In this document: piece after piece, positions 37,147 to 46,071 of the stretch
How the letters are laid out: every line of letters begins with the position of its first letter
Position numbering within the stretch: the first letter of the stretch is position 1
DNA from: an uncultured bacterium
GTDB taxonomy: Bacteria > Bacteroidota > Bacteroidia > Sphingobacteriales > Sphingobacteriaceae
Assembly (NCBI GenBank): GCA_903828245.1
Contig: CAIKLP010000018.1
Coordinates: 1-64,000 of the forward strand
DNA: 64,000 bases
Direction of reading: 5' to 3'
The notes under the pieces: generated by a model
Told to the model about the DNA's origin: nothing
The model's database searches: none
Seen by the model: the letters and a program-made list of their open reading frames with translations, nothing else
Program-made: the position numbers and the translations under genes

Positions 37147-39738
37147 TTACAAAACTATAGCAACCGTGCCAGTTTTTTTAATGCCTTTGCCTTCGAGGTA
37201 ATAAAAATAAGTTTCTGCGGGTAAGGCTTGGCCATTATGTTTTCCATCCCATGGCTGAATGTTTTTGCCTGTTTGCTTATAAACTAATTTACCCCATCTA
37301 TTATAGATATAAATGGCCTCAATATTACAAGCAACATTACCTTCGGCAATCACAAATTTATCATTTACATTATCCCCATTAGGAGTAAACACATTTGGAA
37401 TATCTTTTATTTCAGCATCTAATGGAAAAACCAAATTAACTTCTACCGAATCAATACATTCCGTATTGCGATTGGCTATTAATTTTACCGTGTAATTTCC
37501 AGCCGTTTTATATTTATGAATTGGGTTTGCTTCAGTCGAATAGGTGGTATCTCCAAAATTCCAGAAAACAGAATCGGTACCAATGGTATTGTTTTGTAAG
37601 GCGATGGTTCTTGCGCAAGTATCTACCGCAATGGTAAATTTTGCACTAGGCGTATCAACTACATAAACAACCATAGTATCAAAACTGAAACATGCATTGT
37701 TCTTCGCTTTTAAAATATAGGTTGTGGTTGCAATTGGTGTTGCCTTAGGAGTCGCGCTCTTAAAATCATCTAAACTATTTTTAGGCGACCATTCGTAAGT
37801 ACCATAGTCCGAACCGCCTGCATTTAAAGTCACTTCAGATCTTCTGCAAACAATACGATCGGTTCCGGCATTTGCTTTAGGAAGGGTATCAATTTTTACA
37901 CTAACACTATATTGATTTACACAGCCGATGCTATCGGTAATATCTACGGTATAGCTTTGGGTTGACCAAGCTCTAGGATTAGCAATGGTATCGTTGCTCA
38001 ATCCTGTTGCTGGGTTCCATTTATATTTTACACCACCATATGCTAATAGTTGAGCAGTATCGTACAAACAAACATAGGCGGGTTTTTTACCATAAATTCC
38101 TTTTGGTATAATTGATACCCGAATTTCTATTGGATCGGCACAGGCTTCTTCGTTGGTTAAAGTAACCGTAATTAAAATTTCGTAAACCCCTGTAGGTACC
38201 GAAAATATTGGGTTTGGAATGGTGTCATCGTCAAACAAACCAACGGGTTGTAAACCTAAATCGGTTGCCGTCCAAGTAAAATGAGGATTGGGCAATGTTA
38301 CATTAGCAAATAATTGCAACAACGAACCCGCGCAAACCACCGTATCGTTAATCGTGTTAATATCTACAGGAATAATAGGCGCAATATAAATGGTATCTTT
38401 TACTAAGGTATTGGTACAAGAATCATAAACAGAAACTACATACATGGTTACGCTATCTGGCGAAACACGAATGGTAGAAGATCGACTAATGGTGTCTATG
38501 CCTAAGCTGTCGGTCCAGGCATAACTTAATCGAACCGACCCCCCTGTAGTTTTTACTTGCCAAAAAACAGTATCACCTTCACAATCTACTTTTTGAAATC
38601 CAGAAATTCTAATGGTATCAAAATCGGTAATGTTTAAAGAGTCGGCCGAAACAAAACATCCACCATTACTGATCATTTCAATTTTAAATTTTTCTGCAGC
38701 TTCAACTATATTATCATCAGTAGGGAAGAAGTAAAGATCTGTGCTGAGTTGGCCTTTTGGAATGGTGATGCTGCCCGAAAGAGTGGGATAGTCTAAGCCC
38801 ATTGTTGCAATACCGGCAAGCGCAGAAGTATTGGTGGCATAGCTTCCAAGCAAGGCGCTACTGGTATCGGTATTGGTTCGACTAAATCGACAAACTACAC
38901 TATCACATTTTTCGGTAATGGTTCCTCCGGTTGGGTGAACAATTTCTACCCGCATATTGTCAATGTTTTCGCTCTCGAAACTTTGCGCTTCTAAAAATAT
39001 ACCCGAATCATAAGCTCTATCTATGACATCGGAAATAGCTAATTTAATGGTATAGGTTTGACAAGCTGTTAAATTCTGAAGAGTTACTTCAATTACTTTT
39101 GTAAATGCATCGTATTGTATGCTGAGCCCGTTTGCATTATCTACATATAAGCCCGAATTATTAAAAGCATTAATCGAATTAATAGCAATTGGGGTATCTA
39201 AAGTACCTGGTACAACAGCAATATTTTTCTTGCCTATAATACCTGGTCCGCTTACAAAAAAGCCAAATGCATCGTTATAACTTTGCCCCACAAATTCTGG
39301 ATATTCTTCCGAAGCAAATACAAATCTTAATTTAATGGAATTGGTAACAGGAATAAAATCAAATTGTAAAGATGCCGCATCTACTGTAATTCCACCAGCT
39401 ATAGAATTTAAATCTATGTCGCCACCTTTGTTATTGGAGCTACTTACTTGAAGATTGTTTGGGCCTATCGCATCTATTGCTTTTCCGGTCGAAATTAAAA
39501 CCCCACTGTCTAAACCTAAATTAGAATTAGTACCATCGAAAATAGCAATGGCACCAGTATCTCCTCTATAAATAATATTACGAACAGTAATGCCTTGGCC
39601 TACCAAAACATTACGTACTAATTTTCCCATATTGGGTTCGCGTCTTATTTTAAGTTGGGCATTACTAATTGAAATAGATGTTAATGAAATCAAAAACATC
39701 AGGAGTAAAGTAATATATCTTTTTCGAGTAATAGTCAA
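37147..39738 (-). CDS. Choice-of-anchor L surface protein with type B T9SS sorting domain (paralogue)
   Basis: The 863-residue protein starts with TTG and has a signal peptide (MTITRKRYITLLLMFLISLT). The choice-of-anchor L domain (about residues 35-265) has GAIAIFDGTNSNLGLDSGVL and FVFASEEYPEFVGQSYNDAF. Ig/PKD-like repeats (VFWNFGDTTYSTEANPIHKY) and the gliding-associated C-terminus IPNVFTPNGDNVNDKFVIAE follow. It aligns along its full length with the protein at 30162 and is its diverged duplicate. A surface adhesin or matrix role is likely but unproven. Confidence 0.88.
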   Translation of the reverse strand: MTITRKRYITLLLMFLISLTSISISNAQLKIRREPNMGKLVRNVLVGQGITVRNIIYRGDTGAIAIFDGTNSNLGLDSGVLISTGKAIDAIGPNNLQVSSSNNKGGDIDLNSIAGGITVDAASLQFDFIPVTNSIKLRFVFASEEYPEFVGQSYNDAFGFFVSGPGIIGKKNIAVVPGTLDTPIAINSINAFNNSGLYVDNANGLSIQYDAFTKVIEVTLQNLTACQTYTIKLAISDVIDRAYDSGIFLEAQSFESENIDNMRVEIVHPTGGTITEKCDSVVCRFSRTNTDTSSALLGSYATNTSALAGIATMGLDYPTLSGSITIPKGQLSTDLYFFPTDDNIVEAAEKFKIEMISNGGCFVSADSLNITDFDTIRISGFQKVDCEGDTVFWQVKTTGGSVRLSYAWTDSLGIDTISRSSTIRVSPDSVTMYVVSVYDSCTNTLVKDTIYIAPIIPVDINTINDTVVCAGSLLQLFANVTLPNPHFTWTATDLGLQPVGLFDDDTIPNPIFSVPTGVYEILITVTLTNEEACADPIEIRVSIIPKGIYGKKPAYVCLYDTAQLLAYGGVKYKWNPATGLSNDTIANPRAWSTQSYTVDITDSIGCVNQYSVSVKIDTLPKANAGTDRIVCRRSEVTLNAGGSDYGTYEWSPKNSLDDFKSATPKATPIATTTYILKAKNNACFSFDTMVVYVVDTPSAKFTIAVDTCARTIALQNNTIGTDSVFWNFGDTTYSTEANPIHKYKTAGNYTVKLIANRNTECIDSVEVNLVFPLDAEIKDIPNVFTPNGDNVNDKFVIAEGNVACNIEAIYIYNRWGKLVYKQTGKNIQPWDGKHNGQALPAETYFYYLEGKGIKKTGTVAIVL

Positions 39739-39780
39739 AACAAATAAATTTTAAGAAGCTACAATATAGTAAATGATAAA

Positions 39781-40122
39781 TTATTTTTGACTATTTGCGT
39801 TTAATTCCATTTTTTCGGCGAAATGTGCGCAATAATCTCGGAGATCTTCTACAATGTTCTTTTCGCCTGTAGCTTTTAAAAAACTATCGCTCATGGTCAT
39901 GAGTGTTTCATAGAAAAATCGTTTCATTTCATCTACTGGCATATCTTTAGTCCAAAGGTCTAAGCGCAACGAATTTTGATATTGTTGATCCCATAAAGCC
40001 AAGATCATAGATTTACATGGTAATTCCTGTGTGTTTTCTGAATCCGAAGAATACCATAAGATGCTTTCCGGTAAATTTTTGTCGTCTAAAGAAACGGTAA
40101 TTTTGATTTCTGCTGTTTTCAT
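39781..40122 (-). CDS. gldC: Gliding motility protein GldC
   Basis: The 113-residue cytoplasmic protein begins MKTAEIKITVSLDDKNLPES. It has the GldC features of an N-terminal strand, a WYSSDSE segment, SMILALWDQQYQNSLRLDLW and a helical C-terminus (FFYETLMTMSDSFLKATGE). In Flavobacterium johnsoniae gldC aids but is not essential for gliding and T9SS function. The longer frame to 40224 overlaps the helicase gene and its N-terminus is a shadow of the Lys-rich helicase tail, so 40122 is the start. It lies 10 bases after deaD, likely in one operon. Confidence 0.9.
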   Translation of the reverse strand: MKTAEIKITVSLDDKNLPESILWYSSDSENTQELPCKSMILALWDQQYQNSLRLDLWTKDMPVDEMKRFFYETLMTMSDSFLKATGEKNIVEDLRDYCAHFAEKMELNANSQK

Positions 40123-40132
40123 GCGTATGCGA

Positions 40133-41536
40133 TTATTTAATTTTTTTATCCCAGTTTTTCCCTTTTTTACGAGGAGTGTTTTTAGTTTTATCGTCGGTGC
40201 TGCTTTTGGTTTTACTTTTAGCATTTCCTTTGTTAAGCTGTTGCTCTTTTTGCTTAGCTAACTTTTTCTTTTCATCTGCCGAAGGCCTTTTAAATTTCTT
40301 TTCATGAAAAGAACCTTTAAATGTGGGGTCTTCTTTGCGTTTATGTTCGTCTATTTCGCGGGCAATGGCCTGTTTTTCGTTAAAAGAGGTTTCTGCAAAA
40401 ATTACGCCATCAGGAATGGGCAATACCGGTATTTTTTGTCGAATGAGTTTTTCAATTTTTGCTAAATGCAAAGTTTCTGATTCGTTGCTAAAGGTAATGG
40501 ATACGCCTAGCTTTTCTGCTCTACCTGTTCTTCCAATGCGGTGTACGTAATCTTCGTATATCAAAGGCACATCAAAGTTAATGACATGCGTAACTTCCGT
40601 TACATCGATGCCCCTAGATGCCACATCGGTGCCAACGAGCACCCTAACACTGCCTTCTTTAAAGGCCTCCATAGAGTTGATTCGGGTGTTTTGTCCTTTA
40701 TTGGCGTGGATCACTTTTACCTGATCTTCTCCAAACTTACGGCTGATATAATGGTAAACATTATCGGCAATGGTCTTTGTTTTACAGAACACAATTACCT
40801 TTTGAAATGTTTCCTCCTCAAGCAGAAAATGGTATAATAAATTGATTTTTGATTTTAAATTGGGAACCATGTACACCCTTTGTTCCACGTTTTTTGCCGG
40901 GGTAGCTTGTAAGCTTACTTCTACTTTAGTAGGAAATAAAAGAAAATCTCCCACTAATATTTCTACTTTATCAGACATAGTAGCAGAAAAAAGCAGGTTT
41001 TGCCTTTTTTTAGGTATCACTTCTAGTATGCGGTTAATCTTGCTGATAAAACCCATATCCAGCATTTTATCTGCTTCGTCTAGCACTAAAACCTGTAATT
41101 TTTTAAAAACAAGATCGCCAGCTAAGTATAATTCTAACAACCTGCCTGGTGTGGCAATCAATATATCTATGCCTTTGGCCAGCATCTCTTTTTGAGGTTT
41201 TGGTCCTAAGCCACCATAAACAGCCCCAATTCGAAGATCTGTAAATTGACAAAGACTAATGGTATTTTCTTCAATTTGCATCGCCAATTCGCGGGTTGGT
41301 GCTAAAATAACCGCTCTTGGAATTTGATCTTGCGCAAAGCCAAGTTTTTTAATAATGGGTAATAAATAAGCGGCAGTTTTTCCGGTACCCGTTTGTGCAA
41401 TACCCAATACATCTTGTCCATTAATGATGGGAGGGATGGCTTTTTGTTGAATGAGGGTTGGATCAGTATAACCAATGGCCTCAATTGCATTTAAAATCTG
41501 TTTATTGAAACCAAACTGCTCAAAATTATTTTGCAT
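40133..41536 (-). CDS. DEAD-box ATP-dependent RNA helicase
   Basis: The 467-residue protein has the Q motif (FEQFGFNKQILNAIEAIGYTDPTLIQ) and Walker A AQTGTGKTAAYLLP. PTRELAMQI, the DEAD box VLDEADKMLDMGF and FSATMSDK follow. The second RecA domain carries HIGRTGRAEKLGVSITF. The tail of about 90 residues is very rich in Lys and probably unstructured RNA-binding sequence. It resembles the RhlE group. Such helicases act in ribosome assembly and mRNA decay, often in the cold. It has a -7 element 4 bases upstream of the ATG and is followed by gldC. Confidence 0.93.
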   Translation of the reverse strand: MQNNFEQFGFNKQILNAIEAIGYTDPTLIQQKAIPPIINGQDVLGIAQTGTGKTAAYLLPIIKKLGFAQDQIPRAVILAPTRELAMQIEENTISLCQFTDLRIGAVYGGLGPKPQKEMLAKGIDILIATPGRLLELYLAGDLVFKKLQVLVLDEADKMLDMGFISKINRILEVIPKKRQNLLFSATMSDKVEILVGDFLLFPTKVEVSLQATPAKNVEQRVYMVPNLKSKINLLYHFLLEEETFQKVIVFCKTKTIADNVYHYISRKFGEDQVKVIHANKGQNTRINSMEAFKEGSVRVLVGTDVASRGIDVTEVTHVINFDVPLIYEDYVHRIGRTGRAEKLGVSITFSNESETLHLAKIEKLIRQKIPVLPIPDGVIFAETSFNEKQAIAREIDEHKRKEDPTFKGSFHEKKFKRPSADEKKKLAKQKEQQLNKGNAKSKTKSSTDDKTKNTPRKKGKNWDKKIK

Positions 41537-41540
41537 GATA

Positions 41541-41548
41541 CAAAGATA
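41541..41548 (-). promoter_or_regulatory. -7 element just upstream of the DEAD-box helicase, predicting a leaderless mRNA
   Basis: The minus strand reads TATCTTTG, a full match to TAnnTTTG, four bases before the ATG at 41536. There is no TTTG at the standard -33 spacing. Confidence 0.5.
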
Positions 41549-41579
41549 AGATTTGAATTACCATTTGGGCATTTTTAGT

Positions 41580-41587
41580 TACTTTTG
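41580..41587 (+). promoter_or_regulatory. Putative -7 element of pyrC
   Basis: TACTTTTG matches TAnnTTTG, 19 bases before the pyrC ATG. The 70-base gap to the divergent helicase gene thus contains one such element for each direction. Confidence 0.45.
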
Positions 41588-41606
41588 AGCATCAAAAAAT
41601 TGCATT

Positions 41607-42944
41607 ATGAAAAGAACGCTCATCAAAAATGCTATCATCGTCAATGAGGGCAAGCAAATGCAGCTAGATTTGCTCATAGAAGGCGATCGAATTGCTAGAA
41701 TTGATAAAGATATTACGGCCGCAGACGCTAACATAATAGATGCTGCAGGTATGTTTTTAATACCTGGCGCAATAGATGATCAAGTGCATTTTAGAGAGCC
41801 CGGCTTAACCCATAAAGGAGAAATTTATACCGAGGCCAAAGCGGCTGTTGCTGGTGGCATTACTTCTTATATGGAAATGCCCAATACCATTCCAAATGTA
41901 TTCACCCAAGATTTATTAGCAGATAAGTACCAAAGAGCACAACAAGTTTCTTTAGCTAATTATTCTTTTTTTATGGGTGCTTCCAATACCAATTTAGAAG
42001 AAGTGCTTAAAACAAATCCCGAAAATGTATGTGGGGTAAAAATATTTATGGGTTCTTCTACTGGAAATATGTTGGTAGATGATGAACAAGTACTCAGCGA
42101 TTTGTTCAGAAGTTGCCAAGCATTAATTGCAACCCATTGCGAAGATGAACAAACAGTTAAGCATAATTTAGCGCTTTACAAAGCAAAGTATGATACTAAA
42201 GTGACACCAGAAATGCATCCTTTAATACGTTCTGAACAAGCATGTTATCTTTCTTCATCTAAAGCAGTACTTTTAGCTAAAAAATACCAAACAAGGCTAC
42301 ATATTTTGCACATCTCTACGGCCATCGAGACCGCTTTATTCGACAATACTTTGCCTTTAAAAGACAAATTAATTACCTCCGAAGCATGTATTCATCATTT
42401 ATGGTTTTCGGAAGCAGATTATGCCACAAAGGGAAATTGGATAAAATGGAATCCAGCCATTAAAACAGCAAACGATAGAGATGCCATTTTAGCGGCTGTA
42501 TTATCCGATCATATCGATGTTATTGCCACCGATCATGCGCCCCATACCATCGAAGAAAAGTCGGCAGATTACTTAAATGCTCCCTCGGGTGGTCCTTTAG
42601 TTCAACATAGTATAATCGCTATGTTAGAATTAGTTAAGCAAGGAAAAATCAGCATAGAAAAAGTAGTAGAGAAAATGGCACATAACCCAGCCATCTTATT
42701 TAACATCAAAGAAAGAGGCTATATAAGAGAAGGATATTTTGCCGACCTGGTATTAGTGAATCCAAATTTACCGCAAACAGTAAGCAAGACTAATTTGTTA
42801 TATAAATGTGCTTGGTCGCCTTTTGAAGGTTATACCTTTAGTAACAGTATCAATAGCACATTTGTAAATGGGCATTTAGCCTATCATCAAGGACAATTCG
42901 ACGAATCACAAAAGGGTGCTAGATTATTGTTTAATAAAAGATAA
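41607..42944 (+). CDS. pyrC: Dihydroorotase
   Basis: Dihydroorotase closes the ring of carbamoyl aspartate, the third pyrimidine step. The 445-residue amidohydrolase has the zinc motif in AIDDQVHFREPGLTHKGEIY near residue 55, where the classical DxHxH is D-Q-V-H-F-R. GGITSYMEMPNTIPN follows. ATHCEDEQTV and HILHIST supply further metal histidines. The catalytic Asp lies in VIATDHAPHTIEEK near residue 308. It resembles the PyrC/allantoinase-like group used by Bacteroidota. It is transcribed alone. Confidence 0.93.
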   Translation: MKRTLIKNAIIVNEGKQMQLDLLIEGDRIARIDKDITAADANIIDAAGMFLIPGAIDDQVHFREPGLTHKGEIYTEAKAAVAGGITSYMEMPNTIPNVFTQDLLADKYQRAQQVSLANYSFFMGASNTNLEEVLKTNPENVCGVKIFMGSSTGNMLVDDEQVLSDLFRSCQALIATHCEDEQTVKHNLALYKAKYDTKVTPEMHPLIRSEQACYLSSSKAVLLAKKYQTRLHILHISTAIETALFDNTLPLKDKLITSEACIHHLWFSEADYATKGNWIKWNPAIKTANDRDAILAAVLSDHIDVIATDHAPHTIEEKSADYLNAPSGGPLVQHSIIAMLELVKQGKISIEKVVEKMAHNPAILFNIKERGYIREGYFADLVLVNPNLPQTVSKTNLLYKCAWSPFEGYTFSNSINSTFVNGHLAYHQGQFDESQKGARLLFNKR

Positions 42945-42961
42945 GTAATTAATAATAAATA

Positions 42962-42991
42962 AAATAGATAGTTTAATTAAATCATCTATTT
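42962..42991. repeat. 30-bp near-perfect palindrome upstream of hscA
   Basis: AAATAGATAGTTTAA is followed by TTAAATCATCTATTT. The two halves are reverse complements at 13 of 15 positions. It ends 11 bases before the hscA ATG and lies 18 bases after the pyrC stop. It contains almost no G or C, so it is a poor terminator and could be an operator. Confidence 0.6.
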
Positions 42992-43002
42992 AACTAAAAT
43001 AT

Positions 43003-44859
43003 ATGGCTCAAGTTTCCATTAATATTGCAACAGGTACTATTCAGCAAGCGGAATTAATTATTGGAATCGATTTAGGTACTACCAATAGTTTAATTGCCTA
43101 CATCAATGCCCAGCAACAAGCCGAGGTAATCAACGATTTGGGCAAAGGCGTTTTGGTTCCTTCTATAGTTCATTTTCATCCTTCAGGCGAATTAATCGTC
43201 GGAAATGAAGCTAAACAATACTTAATTGCGGATCCAGCTAATACCATATTCTCCGTTAAAAGGTTATTAGGCCAATCCTATAAAGACATTCAATCATATG
43301 AAGGTTATTTTGGCTATAAAATAATTGATGATGATGAGCAAGCTATGCTTAAAGTGAAAGTCGGAGATCGATTTTATAGTCCTATTGAGTTATCCTCATT
43401 TATCTTAAAAGAGTTAAAGCTTCGTGCCGAACACGCACTTAAAACTCCTGTAAATAAAGTGGTTATAACTGTTCCTGCTTATTTTAATGATGCCCAAAGA
43501 CAAGCCACTAGAGATGCTGGAAAACTCGCTGGTTTAGATGTATTGAGAATCATCAATGAGCCAACCGCTGCAAGTTTAGCCTTTGGCATTGGGCTCGATC
43601 CAAACGAAGAAAAAACCATTGCCGTTTACGATTTAGGTGGAGGCACCTTTGATATTTCTATTTTAAAAATTCAACAAGGTATTTTTGAAGTATTGGCGAC
43701 CAATGGCGATACTTTTTTAGGTGGCGATGATTTTGATGCACTTATTCTTCAATATTGGTTAAAAGAGCTAAAGCTCGATCCAGCAGCTGTATATGCGAAC
43801 CAAAACTTGATGCAATCTTTAAGATTGGCTGCCGAAGAAGCTAAAATTGCGCTAAGTACCCAATCTTTATTTAATACAACAGTTCAAGGCATGCCATGTG
43901 GCATTATGCGCAGTACCTACGAAGCTATGATTCAGCCTTTGATCCAAAAGACCATAGATTGTTGTCAAAATGCGCTGAACGATGCTGGTTTAACGATTAA
44001 AGCCATTGATCAAGTAGTTTTGGTCGGTGGAAGTACACGCACGCCAATATTGAAACAAGCCTTACAAGCATTTTTTGATCAAGCTTTAAATGATCACCAA
44101 AACCCCGATGAAGTAGTTGCCCTTGGTGCAGCTATTCAAGCAGATATTCTGGCCGGCAATCGAAAGGATATTTTGTTGTTAGATGTTACCCCATTATCAT
44201 TAGGGATTGAAACCATGGGCGGATTAATGGATGTTATTATACCACGAAATGCTAAAATTCCTACCAAAGCGGGTAGGCAATATACCACCTCTATAGATGG
44301 TCAGGTGAATATGAAAATATCGGTATACCAAGGAGAAAGAGACCTGGTATCTGAAAACAGAAAGCTAGCAGAATTTGAATTGCGGGGCATTCCAGCCATG
44401 CCGGCAGGTTTTCCAAAGGTAGATATCAATTTTATGTTAAATGCCGATGGCATGTTAAAAGTGCAGGCCAAAGAGTTGCGCTCCAATACCCAACAAGAGA
44501 TTATTATTACGCCAACTTATGGATTAACTGACGAACAGGTAGAAAAAATGCTCTTAGATTCGATGGTCCATGCCAAAGAAGATGTGGCCAAAAGAATGAT
44601 TATTGAAGCAAAGCGTGAAGGGGAACAAATGCGATATACCATTGAAAGCTTCCTTAAAAAACATGGCCAATTATTATCCGAATCAGAAATCAATCAAACC
44701 AATGATTTATTGCATGCCTTAAATCATCAGCTTGCATCCGGAGATAAAGATCAAATATTAACAGCCATCGATGCGATTAACGAATTTACCAGACCTTTTG
44801 CCGAACGCGTAATGGATCAAGCTATTTCTGTTGCCATGAAGGGTAAATCTATCGAATAA
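43003..44859 (+). CDS. hscA: Hsp70-family chaperone, HscA-like (Fe-S cluster assembly)
   Basis: The 618-residue protein is an Hsp70. The phosphate-1 loop [17 protein letters not shown] is near residue 19. [20 protein letters not shown] and [13 protein letters not shown] complete the ATPase domain, and [20 protein letters not shown] is the linker region. The N-terminal extension [11 protein letters not shown], the overall shortness and the missing acidic EEVD-like tail of DnaK resemble HscA, which helps transfer Fe-S clusters from IscU. No hscB, iscU or fdx gene is beside it, so an uncommon Hsp70 role remains possible. It overlaps the next gene by one base (TAATG). Confidence 0.8.
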   Translation: MAQVSINIATGTIQQAELIIGIDLGTTNSLIAYINAQQQAEVINDLGKGVLVPSIVHFHPSGELIVGNEAKQYLIADPANTIFSVKRLLGQSYKDIQSYEGYFGYKIIDDDEQAMLKVKVGDRFYSPIELSSFILKELKLRAEHALKTPVNKVVITVPAYFNDAQRQATRDAGKLAGLDVLRIINEPTAASLAFGIGLDPNEEKTIAVYDLGGGTFDISILKIQQGIFEVLATNGDTFLGGDDFDALILQYWLKELKLDPAAVYANQNLMQSLRLAAEEAKIALSTQSLFNTTVQGMPCGIMRSTYEAMIQPLIQKTIDCCQNALNDAGLTIKAIDQVVLVGGSTRTPILKQALQAFFDQALNDHQNPDEVVALGAAIQADILAGNRKDILLLDVTPLSLGIETMGGLMDVIIPRNAKIPTKAGRQYTTSIDGQVNMKISVYQGERDLVSENRKLAEFELRGIPAMPAGFPKVDINFMLNADGMLKVQAKELRSNTQQEIIITPTYGLTDEQVEKMLLDSMVHAKEDVAKRMIIEAKREGEQMRYTIESFLKKHGQLLSESEINQTNDLLHALNHQLASGDKDQILTAIDAINEFTRPFAERVMDQAISVAMKGKSIE

Positions 44860-45491
44860 TGAAAAAAACCATTGAAATAAAAATTGCTTCTGATGTTGTT
44901 TGCCCTTGGTGTTTTGTAGGTAAGAGACAATTGACACAGGCAATGGAATTGTTAAAAGACGAATACCATTTCGAAATAACTTATTTGCCATTTGAGCTAA
45001 GTCCAGGCATTTCGGCCGAAGGTGTTGATTTTAAGCAGCACATTACCGAAAAGTTTGGAGATTTTGAGCAGTTTATTGCTCGAGCTAGTATGCTCCATGA
45101 GCGAGGTGCCGCTTTAGCTATTGATTTTCAAATTGCTAAAATCGAAGTTTCTCCAAATACTTTCCCCTTGCATATGATCATTCAATATGCCCATCAGTTT
45201 GGTTTACAATCGGCAGTAACCGAAGCATTTTTCAAAGCTTATTTCGAAGAATTGGTTGATTTATCCAAAACAGAAAACGTCATTGCTGTGGCAAAGTCGG
45301 CTGGTTTAGACGAAGAATTAATACCCGCTGCTTTACATTCTGAGGCTTTAGCTTCGCAGACAAAAGATTTGCAAGACAAAGTTTTGGCCTTAGGCATTAC
45401 CGGTGTGCCCTTTTATATTATAGATAACCAATATGGTTTGAGCGGTGCGGTACCGGTTACAGAATTAGTTTCGGCTATCAGACAAGTTTAA
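44859..45491 (+). CDS. DsbA family (FrnE-like) thiol oxidoreductase
   Basis: The 210-residue protein is a thioredoxin-fold enzyme with inserted helical domain. The active site DVVCPWCFVGKRQLTQAM is near residue 15, and the cis-Pro loop GITGVPFYIID near residue 183. There is no signal peptide, so it is cytoplasmic, like other FrnE/2-hydroxychromene isomerase-like members. FrnE has been linked with disulfide handling and oxidative stress. It is translationally coupled to the Hsp70 gene, which suggests a folding role. Its last 27 bases overlap the convergent ribE. Confidence 0.9.
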   Translation: MKKTIEIKIASDVVCPWCFVGKRQLTQAMELLKDEYHFEITYLPFELSPGISAEGVDFKQHITEKFGDFEQFIARASMLHERGAALAIDFQIAKIEVSPNTFPLHMIIQYAHQFGLQSAVTEAFFKAYFEELVDLSKTENVIAVAKSAGLDEELIPAALHSEALASQTKDLQDKVLALGITGVPFYIIDNQYGLSGAVPVTELVSAIRQV

Positions 45492-46064
45492 CATACGGGC
45501 AACATATTTGCCAATAATATCAAACTCTAAATTTACCGTATCTCCAATTTGTAAATATTGCATGGTGGTATGTTCGTAGGTATAAGGAATAATGGCTACA
45601 CTGAAAGAATTTGAAGTCGAATCCACCACCGTTAAACTAATACCATTTACACAAATAGAACCCTTTTCAACGGTTACATTTCCAAGGCTTGCATCGTAAG
45701 CAATTGTATATCTCCAGCTGCCATTTTCGGTAATAATTGATTGCACTTGGCCAGTTTGATCCACATGCCCTTGTACAATGTGTCCGTCTATTCGACCATT
45801 CATTTGCATACATCTTTCCAAGTTTAATGAATCGCCAATTTTAAAGCTTCCCAAATTGGTTTTATGCATGGTTTCGGCAATCGCTGTAACTTCATGTTGA
45901 TGGTCTTCTGTCTTTGTTACTGTTAAACAGACGCCATTGTGGGCAATACTTTGGTCAATTTTTAAGGCAGCAGAAATGCTAGATTCAATTCGAAAATGAT
46001 AGTTGTCTTTTTCCTGAACAATATTTCGAATAATTCCAACACATTCTATAATTCCTGTAAACAT
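45465..46064 (-). CDS. ribE: Riboflavin synthase alpha subunit
   Basis: This enzyme dismutates two lumazine molecules to riboflavin. The 199 residues contain the two internal lumazine-binding repeats. The first is MFTGIIECVGIIRN ... HNGVCLTVTK, and the second begins MNGRIDGHIVQGHVDQTGQV and contains VNGISLTVVD. The start is 7 bases after the end of the surface-protein gene at 46072, so it is the last gene of the accC - surface protein - ribE transcript. There is no room for an FMN riboswitch. Confidence 0.95.
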   Translation of the reverse strand: MFTGIIECVGIIRNIVQEKDNYHFRIESSISAALKIDQSIAHNGVCLTVTKTEDHQHEVTAIAETMHKTNLGSFKIGDSLNLERCMQMNGRIDGHIVQGHVDQTGQVQSIITENGSWRYTIAYDASLGNVTVEKGSICVNGISLTVVDSTSNSFSVAIIPYTYEHTTMQYLQIGDTVNLEFDIIGKYVARMLNLSDSRN

Positions 46065-46071
46065 CTTTCGC

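Noticed and set aside
40123-40224. Upstream extension of gldC
   Set aside because: The extra residues are an off-frame reading of the Lys-rich helicase tail; the 113-residue form fits GldC.
46065-46071. FMN riboswitch expected before ribE
   Set aside because: Only seven bases separate ribE from the upstream gene, so no aptamer can be present.
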